DNA of 64,000 bases. Origin: Melieria omissa (Eukaryota > Arthropoda > Insecta > Diptera > Ulidiidae). Made by a program: the position numbers and the translations under genes. Shown piece by piece: positions 12,184 through 25,204 of the stretch (the stretch's first letter is position 1; each line of letters begins with the position of its first letter). The notes under the pieces are model-generated. The model did no database searches and was not told the origin of the DNA. It worked only from the letters and a program-made list of their open reading frames with translations. The stretch covers positions 35,733,264-35,797,263 of the forward strand of contig OZ020269.1 of assembly GCA_963971225.1 (NCBI GenBank). Direction: 5' to 3'.

Positions 12184-13236
12184 AAGAACGGTTCACAGTA
12201 AATCGGTACACATATAACGCTCTTTATCTCAAGAATAAAATAAGCCACACTAAAAGTTTTTGAGTAAAATTAAAGGTAATTTATTTATCTTTAAAATAAG
12301 GTCGATGAAGTAATCATTCTATTGCATTTTGTATAAAATTTTGGGTCTGCTTTTTGATCGTCACCATCAGACTTCGAACAGATGCTCTATTGACTTTTGT
12401 AGCGTAATGGTTCAATTTAAGAAGCATTGAGTCGGCATTTTTTATTACACCCCCACTTCTTTTTAATTTGTGTTTAACAATAGCCCAATATTTTTCGATT
12501 GGCCGGAGCATGGGGCAATTGGATGGATAGAACTCTTTTGGCGATATTTATACATTATTTACTTATATTTATATTTAGTGCTTACACCTCCACGGTATAA
12601 TGCAACATCAAATTTCTGTCCTTAAATTTGATTAAAATCTAGCTTTACGTATGTCTCATCGTCCGTAACAATACATCCTTTAAATTTCGTCAACCCTTTA
12701 TCATACAGCAAACGGGCGCGTGTTTTGCGACACAGTTCTGTTTCTCGGAACTATTGGGATATTTTATAGCACGATACGATTTTAACCCCGCTCTTAGTCG
12801 TATACGCCGAGCTGTGCTTTTCGAGGTTCCGAATTTTCTGGCAACATTATTACCAGACAACCCGAGGTTATTTTTTAGAACACGTATTAAAAGTTTCTTG
12901 TGCCGATTTTGTTATACATTCTTTGAGCTATTAATGCTTAATGTACTCAGCACTTTTTTATAACACTAGAAACTGTCGTTTTTGGTAACTTAAACACTTT
13001 AGCTATCTTTGTTCCCGACCAAGAAGGATTTTCAACGAATTTGTTCACTATTGGTTTTCTTTGTGCGTACTCCATCGCTAATAACTTCACGTAATGACAA
13101 CAAAATCTAATGAAATTTCAATCATATAACGACATATTCATTGTCAACAGAAGCTTATTAAATTTTTTTAGTACAAGAGTGTTACAACTCAGCAGTAAAC
13201 GGTAATGTGTGTACCGATTTACTGTGAACCGACCTC
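12184..13236 (-). mobile_element. Tc1-like transposon relic with TA duplication
   Basis: Inverted ends share CGGTTCACAGTAAATCGGTA plus flanking bases, with TA at 12182-12183 and 13237-13238, giving 1053 bp, a typical Tc1 size. The - strand holds a broken transposase: an N-terminal helix-turn-helix (MEYAQRKPIVNKF about 13073; SGTKIAKVFKLPKTTVS), a second HTH (LSGNNVARKFGTSKSTARRI about 12870), and the C-terminal block after the catalytic region (MLRPIEKYWAIVKHKLKRSG, 12511 downward). Stops and shifts between the blocks make it inactive. The exact Tc1 lineage is uncertain. Confidence 0.85.
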
Positions 13237-13238
13237 TA

Positions 13239-14536
13239 AATAAATAGAGGATTGACGAAAACATAGATAAAATACAAAATTATATCCAATTAGCTCCCGA
13301 AATAGCAAAAACTCTGCGAGTGCTACTGCTGTAGGTAGCTGCATTCACAATGGCTGTGAATTTCGTGTTTTGCAAACTAAATAGAAAAAGACCGCTCACA
13401 GTTGACGTTCCACAGTTCTTTATTCCGTAGTATGTGGGGTTTGCCTGTAGGCTTCATTATTTATAATAAAAAAAACAAGTACTTCCAGCGTTTTAGTAGC
13501 TACAAATTTGAAGAGAAAACTCGCAACTTTCTTTCTGTTGTTTTACTAAGAATTCAAAACTTTCTTTTTACTTACTTGGCAAACCGAAAATTTTGGGATT
13601 TCATTCAAAAGCAGTAAATAAAATAAAGAAATATATTCAAAATATTGCTTTAACAATGCCAATATACAAATAAAAAAAGAAATATAAGATGTCGTGGGCT
13701 ACGAAAAAGTGGGTTACGGAGCTCAATTTTTACAAAATTATTTGTATAAAAATTTGTAGGTGGCGACTCTGCTTTGCCTCGCTGTCTTTTACCGTAAAAA
13801 TTTATTTATTTTGATGCGAATTTTAATTGAAGTTGCAGTGGGAAAAGACCCGGAATCATTTGATGCTCCGAGCCTTTTCACGAGTAAATATCTTTTTAAA
13901 TAACTGCACCGGCCAATTTTAGGGTTGTGGTGGGCTTTAATCTCAATAAGTTTAGTATGTGTCTGTGCAGATTGTTTGCGCTGCACCAATTTTGTATCAC
14001 TTGAGATCCTGAAGCGGATGCCATACGATACTTGCTCAGATACTAATACTGAAATTAATGTACAATCATATCTAAATATTTTCGTAAGTGAATAGCTAAA
14101 AATCGGATTTCGGATTTATTGTTACATCATTAAAATCAAAGGAGGTAAAAATGCTTGACCAATTTGCAAGGTCACATCGAATTTTTTTTTAAATAATATC
14201 GATGAAACGAAAATAATGGTATCAACATTTTTTTTTTGTTCAAGGTGTTTGAAAATTTTAAAATTGTCTAATATTTCTGACCAAAAGAATGAAAAGCAGA
14301 CTTTTTGATAAAAATTATAACAGGTACTGTCCCTGCTATTGCACCGTAATTGGTAAGAACACATTCGCCGAAAATACAAACCACCATTGCATATAAATAC
14401 ATAGAGAAGAAATGGAACTCATCATAATACAATTGAGCAACTCCCCAACTGATTTGTCCAGAATTAAGACCAAAGACATACTTTTACTGTTTTTGTATTG
14501 GATTTTATGTGGTAAATATAAACGAACGTTGAACAT
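13239..14536. other. Intergenic before RpS23, nothing recognised
   Basis: AT-rich, with poly-A and poly-T stretches and short ORFs of no recognisable similarity. It must hold the RpS23 3' UTR (reading leftward from 14536). A CATAAA variant and an AATACA motif occur within about 45 bases of the stop. Confidence 0.5.
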
Positions 14537-15626
<1,090 letters not shown>

Positions 15627-15670
15627 GATTCCCAAACTTTCTCAAGCAATGGCGGAAATAAAAGAACGAA
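15627..15670 (-). promoter_or_regulatory. RpS23 leader with possible TOP/TCT start
   Basis: Upstream of the RpS23 ATG, the - strand reads TTCTTTTATTTCC with the C at 15664. This pyrimidine run resembles the TCT initiator and 5' TOP motif of ribosomal-protein genes. It would give a leader of about 38 bases. Recognised by motif only. Confidence 0.4.
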
Positions 15671-16170
15671 TCGTCGCTAGTTTTACAACCAGCTGTCAAA
15701 ATTGAGCCAAAGCAAGAAAAGCTGTCAACTGGGTAACATGCTCAAGCAGGGTATGTTTGGAAAGTCATTTGTAAAAACGCAGGGCGACCGCATATTATGC
15801 AGTTTTCAATTAGATCTTTGTAAAATAGTTTTAACGTTATTTTTATTTCAATAAAGTTGGTTGTACATCAGAAATAATCGAATAATAAATTATTGCATTT
15901 CAGTTTTCATATTTGCAAAACTTAATGTACTAGACTAAATCATGATATTAAACTTAATCAAACATTTGAAAATGCATCTGAAGATTTGAAATAAAGAAAC
16001 AGAAAAAGGAATTGAAAAGTTACTGAAAAATTGTGAACCATATTAAATTTCACCAATTTGAAGCACCTTTACATTTTGTTGTTTTGTTGAATTTAATAAT
16101 ATTTGGCAGGGAATTGTATAGGTTCACAGCATTGGCAAAGAACATTCTAGAGGACGTTAGATAACACTGA
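15671..16170. other. Intergenic, nothing recognised
   Basis: AT-rich sequence upstream of RpS23. I see no ORF with recognisable similarity and no clear repeat. It presumably includes upstream RpS23 control sequence. Confidence 0.5.
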
Positions 16171-16680
16171 TCAACAGCAAAATGGCTTTTCTGGGTTTGA
16201 TATCAGTTCTAGGGTAATTAGGGAGCGCTGATTTCGAATCCGCAAACCGTTGTTAAAGCTTAGTTTCCTTTTTCGCAAAAAATGGGCGTGTCACTTTTGC
16301 GTGTGATTTACGAAAAATGTGTATGTTTTTAACATCAAAGAAAACGCCTTGAAATTCCATATTTTCCGACTTTGAGGTCCAAGTACCGTGAAATTGTAAA
16401 ACTTATAAAAATAAATTACATTGGAAAAGAAGCCGCGAGGTGTTGTAAATGCCACAAAGTGAAAATCATGTCAACCGGTTTATTGGTTTAGAAATTACAA
16501 TCCCAAACGTGAAAAAAGTCAGGGACAATCCGAAAAAGTGACACGCCCATTTTTTGCGACAACGGAAACTAAGTTTTAAAAACGGTTTGCGGATTGAAAA
16601 TCAGCGCTCCCTAATTACCCTAGAACTGATGTCAAACCAAGAAAAGCCGACCAAAAGTCGAAATTTGTTGCCCTGTGTAA
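16171..16680. repeat. Foldback palindrome, arms ~120 bp
   Basis: The segment at about 16180-16305 (containing AGGGTAATTAGGGAGCGCTG and AAAAAATGGGCGTGTCAC) recurs inverted at about 16535-16660. The arms are about 90% identical and separated by roughly 230 bp of noncoding AT-rich sequence. The outer limits and a target duplication are not clear. A miniature inverted-repeat element is the likely origin. Confidence 0.7.
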
Positions 16681-16825
16681 TTACCACTCAGTACAATAAA
16701 TTTATGGATTTTAACTGGCTGCCCAAAACGCAAATTTTTAAAACGATATTTCGATCGCTTTATATAAATTAACTTATGCAAGAAAACTAGGTTGCGATAA
16801 TTTATAAACGCACTGAGAGTACTTA

Positions 16826-18357
16826 ACACTTCGTTCAATAATGTGTGTGACTAACTAATTAAAACACATTTTTTTGCCAAAATTCGTTTTTATTCATCAA
16901 CATAGTCCCCTTTTAGGGAGATACAATCATTCCAACGCTTTTCCAATCTTTCGATACCGCCTTTGTAGAACGATTTTTCTTTGCCTTCAAAATAGGCGTT
17001 AGTTTCGGCGATTACTTCATCATTTGAGCCAAATCTCTTACCACGGTGCATCTTTTTGAGGTCTGCGAAGAGCCAGTAGTCGCTGGGGGCCAGATCTGGA
17101 GAATACGGGGGATGAGGAAGCAATTCGAAGCCCAATTCATGCATTTTTGCCATCGTTTTCATCGACTTGTGACACGGTGCATTGTCTTGGTGAAACAACA
17201 CTTTTTTCTTCTTCATATGGGGCCGCTTAATCGCGATTTCTTCTTTCAAACGTTCCAACAACGCTATATAATAGTCGCTATTGATTGTTTTCCCTTTCTC
17301 AAGATAGTCGATGAATATTATTCCGTGCACATCCCAAAATACTGACGTCATAACCTTGCCAGCCGATGTTTGTGCCTTTGGACGCTTTGGGCGGCTTTCA
17401 CCGGTTGCATGCCACTCAGCAGACTGCCGATTTGACTCTGGAGTGAAATGGTGGATCCATGTTTCATCCATTGTGATGTACCGACGCAAAAACTCCGACT
17501 TGTTGCGCGTAAACATGTCCAAACAGCTCTTTGAATCATCGATTCGTTGTTGTTTTTGCTCCGGTGTGAGCAAACGCGGCACCATTTCGAAAACACCTTT
17601 TTCATAACCAAATGTTCGTGTATTATGGTGTGTACACTGCCTGCTGATATCTTTAGAATGTCAGCAATCTCCCCCACTTTCACTTTACGGTCGGACATAA
17701 TGATTTTCAGTGTTTTTTCAACGTTTTCCGGAATAACAGCGTCATTTGGCCGTCCAGTAGATGGAATGTCATCGGTGTCTGTACGACCACGTTTGAATTC
17801 GGCATACCAATAACAAATGGTTCTTTTTGATGGAGCAGAGTCCGAATAATGTTTTTCAAGCCATTCCTGGCATTCAACAGTATTTTTTTTCATTAAAAAA
17901 CAATGATAAATCAGCACACGGAATTGCTTTGAATTAATTTTTTTTGAAAACTCAAAAGTAGTGTCACTTAACCCTTTCGGGACGGAGTTTAATTTTGTAA
18001 TCCAAAATACTCTTAGTAGAAATATTCTCATGCCATGAATGTTGGAGTTAGAAAATTATATTGGATGCTCACAAATTCTGAAATCATCTTTTTATGCGAG
18101 AACACCGAAATTGAAGAAATAATTTGGGTGGGTCGTAAGATTTGAATAATTGTTTTGAGGGGCTTAAAAAACCTGCTGGGCCGTATTATCCCAGTAGTCC
18201 CGAAAGGGTTAAAGCACTGTAACTTGTAAACTAATGGTCGGATTGACATATAATTTTGACAGTAAGCCTAAAAGGTTCACAATTTCGAAAAAAAATATTG
18301 ATTTAGTATTAGTGCCGCCATCTATGTGTCAGTCACACACGTTATTGAACGAAGTGT
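16826..18357 (-). mobile_element. Mariner, irritans (Himar1-like) subfamily, nearly complete but inactive
   Basis: Inverted ends of about 30 bp (ACACTTCGTTCAATAA...GTGTGTGACT) are flanked by TA at 16824-16825 and 18358-18359. Length is 1532 bp, or 1291 bp without the TTAA MITE inside it, a standard mariner size. The transposase (about 17920 down to 16890, -) has the paired HTH, the DETWIHHFTPESNRQSAEW first-Asp block, HQDNAPCH (second Asp) and HPPYSPDLAPSDYWLF (third Asp, DD34D). Two lesions are visible: a one-base loss in a G run near 17583 shifts the frame between the DNA-binding and catalytic halves, and the expected start codon before NSKQFRVLIYHC is absent. Otherwise well preserved, so inactivation is probably recent. 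Confidence 0.93.
17972..18208. mobile_element. 237-bp TTAA MITE with CCCTTTCGGGAC ends, inside the mariner
   Basis: Perfect 12-bp inverted ends CCCTTTCGGGAC...GTCCCGAAAGGG are flanked by TTAA at 17968-17971 and 18209-18212. CCC-starting ends with TTAA targets are typical of piggyBac. It sits between the mariner's 5' end and its transposase, and its removal restores the expected mariner length. Noncoding. Confidence 0.9.
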
Positions 18358-18359
18358 TA

Positions 18360-18780
18360 CAGTGAAGTAGTACGCTGTGAGAATATACTAGCGGAGTTTA
18401 CTCCTCATAGCATTTTAGGTGTAAATTGCTATTGTAGAATTTTTTGAATTTTCGAAGTTTTGTTTTGTTTTCGAAGGCAGTTGTTGAGACAGATTGCAGT
18501 ATCTTCCAATATTAGATAAGGTAGATTGATACATTTTTACAGCAGTATGTTATATCATTGTTGACCCTGTGACACCTTTGAGTAAAGTCTCCTCAGCTCA
18601 GAACTTATATTTCTAGTAACAACTTCTTGCCAAAGATCAGCAAAGTAGCTCTCATTCAACTGCCAGAGAATCCGAAATATTTTTTGAGTTTCTGGAGTTT
18701 CCCTTGCAGAGAATACTACTACATGGGCTGAAAAGTCTTTGGCCTGACATAGAGATGGCGCCAAAAATTAAGAATTATTG
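18360..18780. other. Unassigned spacer beside the LINE relic
   Basis: AT-rich. A - strand ORF of 69 codons (18764-18555) may be the decayed C-terminal end of the adjacent LINE, but I see no motif that proves it. Confidence 0.35.
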
Positions 18781-19800
18781 TGTTGTACATGGAAAACCAT
18801 CCTTAACTTAGATTCTGTCAAAGTTTCATGACATTTGGTTGACTCGTTTCCCAAGCCACAAAAAGGTTCTGTGCCGACGAAGGGGCTAAAAGCGCCCCTC
18901 CTTGCAAGCTTGTCGGCTTTTTCATTCCCTTCAATACCAGCGTGACCCAGAACCCAGAGGACCCATACCTGATTGTCGATGCCAAGCTCATTTAGCTTCT
19001 CAAGGCACTCCGAAACCAGTTTCGAGAATACGTTTCCTCGCTAGATTGATGTAAGCACACCTATCAATGGTGTATATCTCCACCTGGAAGGTAGTAGTGT
19101 GCATGCCCGAAGGTTCCGAGCATCTCATCCTCGGCCCAGGAGCCATCCGTGTACCTTGGTATCATGTGCTGATCTATCAGATATTTTCCTGATATACCCC
19201 CCAGGCCTTCTTACTACTAAATTCAGTTTTGAGTCTTTTAATGAAACTGTACTTCGGTGTGGTTGTATCCCTCGGTATTGCAGTCTCAGGATACTGGTTC
19301 GTAAGAATATCAATTTTCTTTCGACTTAGAAATCCCTTAGCCCCGATATTAACATCAGTCATCCGCAGGACAACTCTCTTCGCCTGGGTTTGTATATGTA
19401 AGTGAAGAGGTGTGAGCTCAAGAAGAACCTTCATGGATGCTGTTGGACACGTTTAATAGCTCCTGTTATGCATAAGCATGCCACTCTTTGAAGCTTACTG
19501 ACAGTACAGCTCCAGCTTTTACCTGCTATGGATTTACAGGTCATGAAAACCCTGGTAGCCTTCCTTATGATTTCTTCAATGTGTTTAAAAAATCGTCGGC
19601 CCTGTTCGTATAGGGTCGACTATCGTATACGACTGAACAATAAGCTGTATAAAGAGATGGACGTGGCATTGCGAATCAACTTCCACCGGCTTCAGTGTCT
19701 TGGCCAGTCTCCCGTATGGACGAAGAACATTAATATATTTCCTTTTATGGAAATCTTCTGTTATTGCGAAGAATATTCGAAAACATAGTATATTAAATAA
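18780..19800 (-). pseudogene. LINE relic: end of reverse transcriptase plus RNase H
   Basis: On the - strand, with several stops and shifts, three blocks appear in order. First is a region after the RT (LLELTPLHLHIQTQAKRV about 19430, a motif common before RNase H in R1/LOA/I-type LINEs). Then comes the start of RNase H (YTDGSWAED about 19160). Last is its end (WVLGHAGIEGNEKADKLARRG about 18965). Both flanks of the element are lost, so this is an old 5'- and 3'-truncated copy, distinct in sequence from the LOA-like element at 49200. Confidence 0.75.
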
Positions 19801-19804
19801 CATA

Positions 19805-20456
19805 TAATTGCTTACGCAACCAAAGCCGGCTGAGAAAATTTTGCCACTAACTGTCTGCTTTGGTTCTATCCAATTATCACCTTTTGTTTTAATTAATTAT
19901 TAATCAAATCACGTTTATCATTTTTGCGGTGTGATCAAATGTTTTGAGCGATTTGAAAGTATCGAACAAAAACGTTTTCTTAAGCTGCAAATGATTATTG
20001 CATGAGGCTATGTGAATAGGCAGTACGTAGCAAATTTCTTTACTACAGTGTTAGGTAGGTAAGACCAACCTTCCTTAATAAAATACAGAGTGACTTGATG
20101 TAACCAGCCTCACTTCTTAACCCAACAAAACGCAAAAGCATTTGATAAGCCAATCGCCTTATATTATAGAAATATGTATGTGCATGACCGTTGTTTGTGA
20201 TTATAGTGGACATCACTATAGGGGTAACAACCAGTCGCATATAGCCCTTTTTCCATCAATAAAACACAAAAATACTTAATATTCATATCGCTTTACAAAA
20301 GCATACAAAATAAAGTGGAACTTGATAATTTTTAATTCTTATAACAAATTTAGTAATACGCGCGTTTTAAAATTAAAAGCACCTTTGAAATACTTCTGCA
20401 TGCGATGGAAATGTACACTTTTCCCGATATTCAGACAAAATGCACGATATTTGGTT
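19805..20456. other. Unassigned AT-rich spacer
   Basis: No gene or repeat recognised. Short ORFs on both strands look random. Confidence 0.4.
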
Positions 20457-20680
20457 CTAACACGATTTTTTACATTCCAGTTCATTCTTCCACTTATTGT
20501 ACTAGCTATAACCCTAATTCACCTTCTATTTCTTCACCAAACAGGATCTAACAACAGGGTCTTAACAATAGGAGTAAATTCGAATAAGGATATTGTAGGA
20601 TGTGTGATTATAATCGCAGCTCTTATTATATTAAATCTAATAAACCCTTACCTACTAGGAGACCCAGATCATTTCATCAA
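20457..20680 (+). pseudogene. Nuclear mitochondrial insertion (NUMT): cytochrome b fragment
   Basis: The + strand translation matches insect mitochondrial cytochrome b: [33 protein letters not shown], then [11 protein letters not shown]. Compared with my recollection of dipteran cytb, about 12 codons (the IDKIPFHPYFTF region) are missing between GSNN and KDIVG, and a few extra bases occur after GSNN. It is a fragment of about 224 bp within transposon sequence, lacks the rest of the gene, and ends where a mariner-like relic begins (about 20690), so it is a nuclear copy rather than mitochondrial DNA. Confidence 0.9.
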
Positions 20681-20687
20681 GAACATA

Positions 20688-21035
20688 AGTGCTGGTCAAC
20701 TAAAATCCGTGATCACCCTAGATTTCATCAAAACTGTGCATGTATTTATCAAAGATCAGCCAAAATCTACATTCAAGTTCTTGAAATTGGATCTATGCAT
20801 TTCAATAACATAAATTTATAGTATTTTTACTGAACAATCGGAACTATCGAAACGTGTGTAACATACAGAGTTTGTTCTGCACAGGTTAACTGACGCCGTC
20901 TCTTCGTTCGATTGCGACTGATTTTTTTACTAAAAATCGTAATCGCTTGATTTGGCATTTCCGGATGAAAAAAAACCATCTTGAGGAAGCTTATACCGAC
21001 ATCCTGAAGAATATCCCGGCCCTTAGCTACGTCCC
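20688..21035 (+). mobile_element. Short relic of the hAT-ended/mariner-core family (copy A)
   Basis: Fragments shared with the copies at 35150-35940 and 62828-64000 appear in the same order: the LKSVIT...[17 protein letters not shown] segment at about 20700-20810, then EEAYTDILKNIPA at about 20975-21025. Terminal ends are missing; the left side abuts the cytochrome b insertion. Too degraded for coding. Confidence 0.6.
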
Positions 21036-21134
21036 TCGTAGTAGGAGTAACAGGTGTACCCATGACTAACCTTACATATTATACATAATTTATTCGCGTC
21101 CCAGTATAACAAAAAAATCGTTTAGTAACCATAA

Positions 21135-21985
21135 AAAAAAAATCTATATGGGCGTGAAACTAGAGACCAAACATTGTAGTATTGCGTACTCAGTTTTTCA
21201 TTTCTACATCCTTTGTCCTTTTAAAAGGACTTCAAAATTTTGAAGGGAATAAAAAATAAAAAAATATAAAAAATACTTAACCTCGTTAAAATATGGCGAT
21301 ATGTATATCAAATGAAAGAGGAAAAGCTCAAGAATTTAAATAAAATTGATTTTTTATCTATTTGAAAAAAAGGACATGAAAAAGGTCCTTTGAAAATTTT
21401 AATCCTTTATATCCTTGAAAATTTATAACGAATTTTCTTGAAAAGTAGGTATGTTTAAACCCAAAATCTCCTTGATCACGTGTCAAAATTTCATTATTCT
21501 CGCTTCTTTGATTTTGTATCTTTTTTATTATTTAAAATACTGATACGCAAATAAATTAGAATATTTGTACTGCATTAGACTTGCAGCTCCCACCTTTTTT
21601 TTAATAACTTTCGAACAAATAAAGTTAGAGTAATGAAATTTTGACACGTGATCAAAAAGATTTTGGGTTCTAACATACTTACTTTTCAAGAAAATTCGTT
21701 ATAAATTTTCAAGGATATAAAGGATTAAAATTTTCAAAAGATCTTTTTCATATCCTTTTTTTACAAACAGATAAAAAATCAGTTTTATTTAAATTCTTGA
21801 GCCTTTCCTCTTTCGTCTGATATCGCCATATTCTAGCTTGGTTAAGTATTTTTTATATTTTTTTTATTTTTTATCCCCTTCAAAATTTTGATGTCCTTTT
21901 AAAAGGACAAAGGATGTAGAAATGAAAAATTGAGTACGCAGTATTACTATGGTTGGTCTCTAGTTTCACGCCCATATGGATTTTT
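21135..21985. repeat. Long foldback palindrome, arms ~400 bp
   Basis: The left arm begins ATATGGGCGTGAAACTAGAG near 21147. It recurs inverted, ending near 21980, and the two arms together span almost the whole 850 bp with a tiny spacer near 21560-21590. Identity is roughly 90%. No coding capacity. A related fragment (CTCTAGTTTCACGCC) occurs at about 36308, so the family is repeated. Confidence 0.8.
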
Positions 21986-22429
21986 TCCAGTGTGAAAAAT
22001 GCTGTCGCACGGTGTTATATAACCAATGTAACATATTATATAACTACTGTTGGCATGACAGATACGCGTATTTGCAATTTCATAGCTCATGCTTATCCTA
22101 TTGAAACGCTTAATCGTTTGATACCCATATCGTCTTACAACTACACACCTTAGCTGATTTTTGTCATTATGGTGGTCGTGGCAAAAAGGCGTGTCAGGTA
22201 GACGTGGTCAATCTTATATAGTCTATGTTTACCTCAATAAAACACATTTACAGACAAGTACTGTAGCCTCATTTTGCTAGTTTAGTGGGCGTAGTGGGTG
22301 CAATGTATCCTATATTTTCCTTAATGACACGCTGAATTGTTGGATACCCCACCTTTACAAAAGTATACCAGATAGTTTAGCTTAATTACTATTATGGTGG
22401 TTAAAGGTGGGCGTGGTCAATCTCTTGTA
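21986..22429. other. Unassigned spacer with two copies of a GGGCGTGGTCAATCT-like motif
   Basis: The motif CGTGGTCAATCT occurs near 22202 and 22407, each followed by a similar TAGCCTATGT-type segment. This suggests degraded repeat sequence. No gene is visible. Confidence 0.35.
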
Positions 22430-22911
22430 GCCTATGTAGGCTGCTTTTTATATTTTTTTCAATAGTTTTTTCAACTTCCATTGGAAAGTTTGTACTTTTT
22501 TACCTTAAACGTACTCAGAACATTTTGATGTTCAAGCGCTATTTGTATTGTTTACAGCAGGAACGTAGAGGAGGCTTTAAAATTGTTTACCAATTTAGTA
22601 TTACGTGCTTTTTAAAGTAAACTTTTTTTCAATTTGTGACACTTTTTTTTTTGCTTAAAGCCGAATGTTAACCATCCTGATGCGGAACCGATGAAAAAAG
22701 CCATTGAGGACGCAGAAGCCATCCAAAAGGCTTGTACCAACATTGTGAAAGACATCCCGGCCGACAATCTAAAACACTTATTAGATCATGCAAATGCATT
22801 TAAATCATGCAAATCGCTATATTGAGCCTAAAAAGAGACAGAAAAAAAATCGATTTTGCACAAAAAATTTGATATTATTTTTTTAAAGACTTTTGCTAAT
22901 GTGGCAACGTA

Positions 22912-25150
22912 CGAGGGTTGCCTTTTATATTTTTTTCAAAAAGGATGAATATAAGGGAGAGGGCTGGGGTGTGAACCGGGTTTTGTTTTTTGGCTCTAAC
23001 TTTTCACAGAATAAAGATATCGAAAAATCGAAGATACCGTTGGAAAGGTGAATATATAACGCAACTTTGTTATGAAGACAGATTACCGTTTTGATTGAAA
23101 TTTAACTCTCTACGTCCAATTTTCTGAGAACGTGATTTTTCGCTTTTTCAAAAAAGTGGCTGGGTTGTGAACCATCTGGAAAATCCCTATTAAAGTCGGA
23201 AAATACGAAGAAAACACCCATAATTTTTAAGTACATTGAGAATTTATTTAATCAGGAAGCCTCAAGAGGTGAAAAAAAGTTATAATGACGCTTCTTAGGC
23301 CAAAAAATCGCAATGAATGAAACTGCTCAATTTTTTAAATTTTCATCCTAATCTGTGTCGGAATGTTTGCATGTGAAATACGAACGTGTTCTCGTATTGG
23401 CCCACTTCAAGTGAACACAACGAAATCGAGTGAAATTATATAAAATGACTTTATTTTTATATATCCGTCCATATTTGACAGTGTTAGAACAAATGTAGTA
23501 CGAAAAACAGGTGGTTCATAACCCAGCCACCTCAGTGGTTCACAGCCCAACCACGATGCCATTTTGGAAACTTTAAAATAAACGACACTTCCAATCATAA
23601 TTCGACATAAACAAATATTGCATCGTAAAATAGAATCAAAACACTAAATAAACATGTATTACACAGACTTTTTGCAATAAGCTCAGTCTCTTGGATAGCA
23701 CTTTAAAAAAAAGCCAACAAGTTTTCGCAGTCGATTTTCAAACACGATGTCTTTCAAACTCGATTGCTGCCACAAGCAATACGTGTTTGTACTTCGGTGT
23801 AACCACAAATGCAGAGTCATATCATAAGACAAAATTGACAGTTGAAAGATTGGCGATATGTCAATTAGGGAAAGAAAAAACGGCAATGGTTCACACCCCA
23901 GCCTGGTTCACAACCCAGCCCTCTCCCTTACATTTTATTATCATCAAAAATGGTTTTATTGCTTTTCAAGGCATTCTCCTTGAAGATTTATAAATTTTTG
24001 AATGCACTCAAACCAATTGTCGAAGCACTTTTTCCACTCCGATTGAGACACCTCCAAAACATGGTTTTTGAATGCTTTTGCAGCATCTTCTGGCGAGAAA
24101 AATCGTTGACCATGCAATTTTTTTGTTTTTGCGGGAATAAAAAGAAGTCATTGGGTGCTAGGTCAGAGCTGTATGCCGGATGACCCATCCAATCGATGCT
24201 TTGGTCGATCAAATAGGCGGTTGTTTAAGCCGATGTGTGAGAACGCGCATTGTCCTGGTAAGGAATTCGACGTCGGTAGTTGTTTTTCCGTATTTTATTG
24301 AACACTTCTGTCCAAAAAATTGTTGTGCACCACTCAGAATTGACCGTTCTACGTTGCTCTATGGACACAGTAGCCACATGACTAGTTTTGGCGAAGAAAC
24401 AGGCGACCGTTTTCTTCGATGTGCTGCGTGCCCGAACAACTTTTGTTGGATTTGGCTCGTATTGGAAGACCCACTCGGTCGATTGCTGTTTTGTTTCGCG
24501 CTCATACGCATATATCCATGATTCGTCACCTGTCACCATCTTATAAACGTCTTTCGAAGTACCGCGATCGAATTTTTCCATCATTTCTTTGCACCAATCG
24601 ACATTAGCCTTCTTTGAGCGATTTCCAAATTATGCTGGATCCAACGAGAACAAATCTTTCTGACAGCAAAATTTTTATGCAATATCGAATGCACGGCCGT
24701 GGAACTAATGCCCAAGGATGCCTCTATCTCACGGTACATCACATGACGATATTTCATTATCAGTTCACGCACAGCATCGATGGTTTCTGGCACAATGACG
24801 GATTTTGGACGACCTTAATGAAATTCGTCCTGGAGCGAATGGCGACCATGGTTGAATTTGTTAAACCAGTTATAAATTGTTTTGAGGGTTGGTGCTTCGA
24901 AGCACTATTGTTGAGATAATTCACTTCGGAAATCGTAAAAAATTATTGCTTGAAAATGTTCACGCGTTAAATCCATTTTTGACTGAGATGAATTTTTCAG
25001 GTCAGTGTAAACAACACAAATAGCGCATGAACATCAAAATGTTCTAAGCACGTTTATGGTAAAAAATGAGAAACTTTTCAATGGCAATCTCAGATTTTTC
25101 AAAAACTTTCTAGACCATCCCTATTGAAAAAATAAAAAAGGTAGCCTACG
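22912..25150 (-). mobile_element. Inner mariner (M2), inserted in H1
   Basis: Inverted ends CGAGGGTTGCCTTTTATATT and CGTAGGCTACC... are flanked by TA at 22910-22911 and 25151-25152. Length is 2239 bp, or about 1260 bp after removing the 980-bp element within it. The - strand transposase begins MDLTREHFQA at about 24975 and contains DAVRELIMKYRHVMYREIE (HTH), VTGDESWIYAYE (first Asp), PYQDNARSHTSA (second Asp) and YSSDLAPNDFFLFPQ (third Asp). It is split over three frames (24793-24581, 24584-24225, 24212-23988), so it is inactive. Same family as M1. Confidence 0.9.
22951..23930. mobile_element. ~980-bp noncoding element inside M2
   Basis: Inverted ends TAAGGGAGAGGGCTGGG...CCCAGCCCTCTCCCTTA bound a segment foreign to the mariner's 3' part. 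A GTGAACC/GGTTCAC motif with adjoining CTGGG or CCCAGCC is repeated near both ends (about 22970, 23165, 23510-23550, 23890, 23910), as expected for transposase-binding sites. I could not settle the target duplication. No coding capacity. Confidence 0.7.
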
Positions 25151-25204
25151 TATATATTATGCAAAAATGAAAATGTTGAATAACACAGTCAACACTGAAC
25201 AAAA

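Noticed and set aside
20322..20813. Intact 163-codon membrane protein gene
   Set aside because: The hydrophobic part is cytochrome b from mitochondria with an internal deletion, and the last part belongs to a transposon scrap, so the ORF is a chance fusion.
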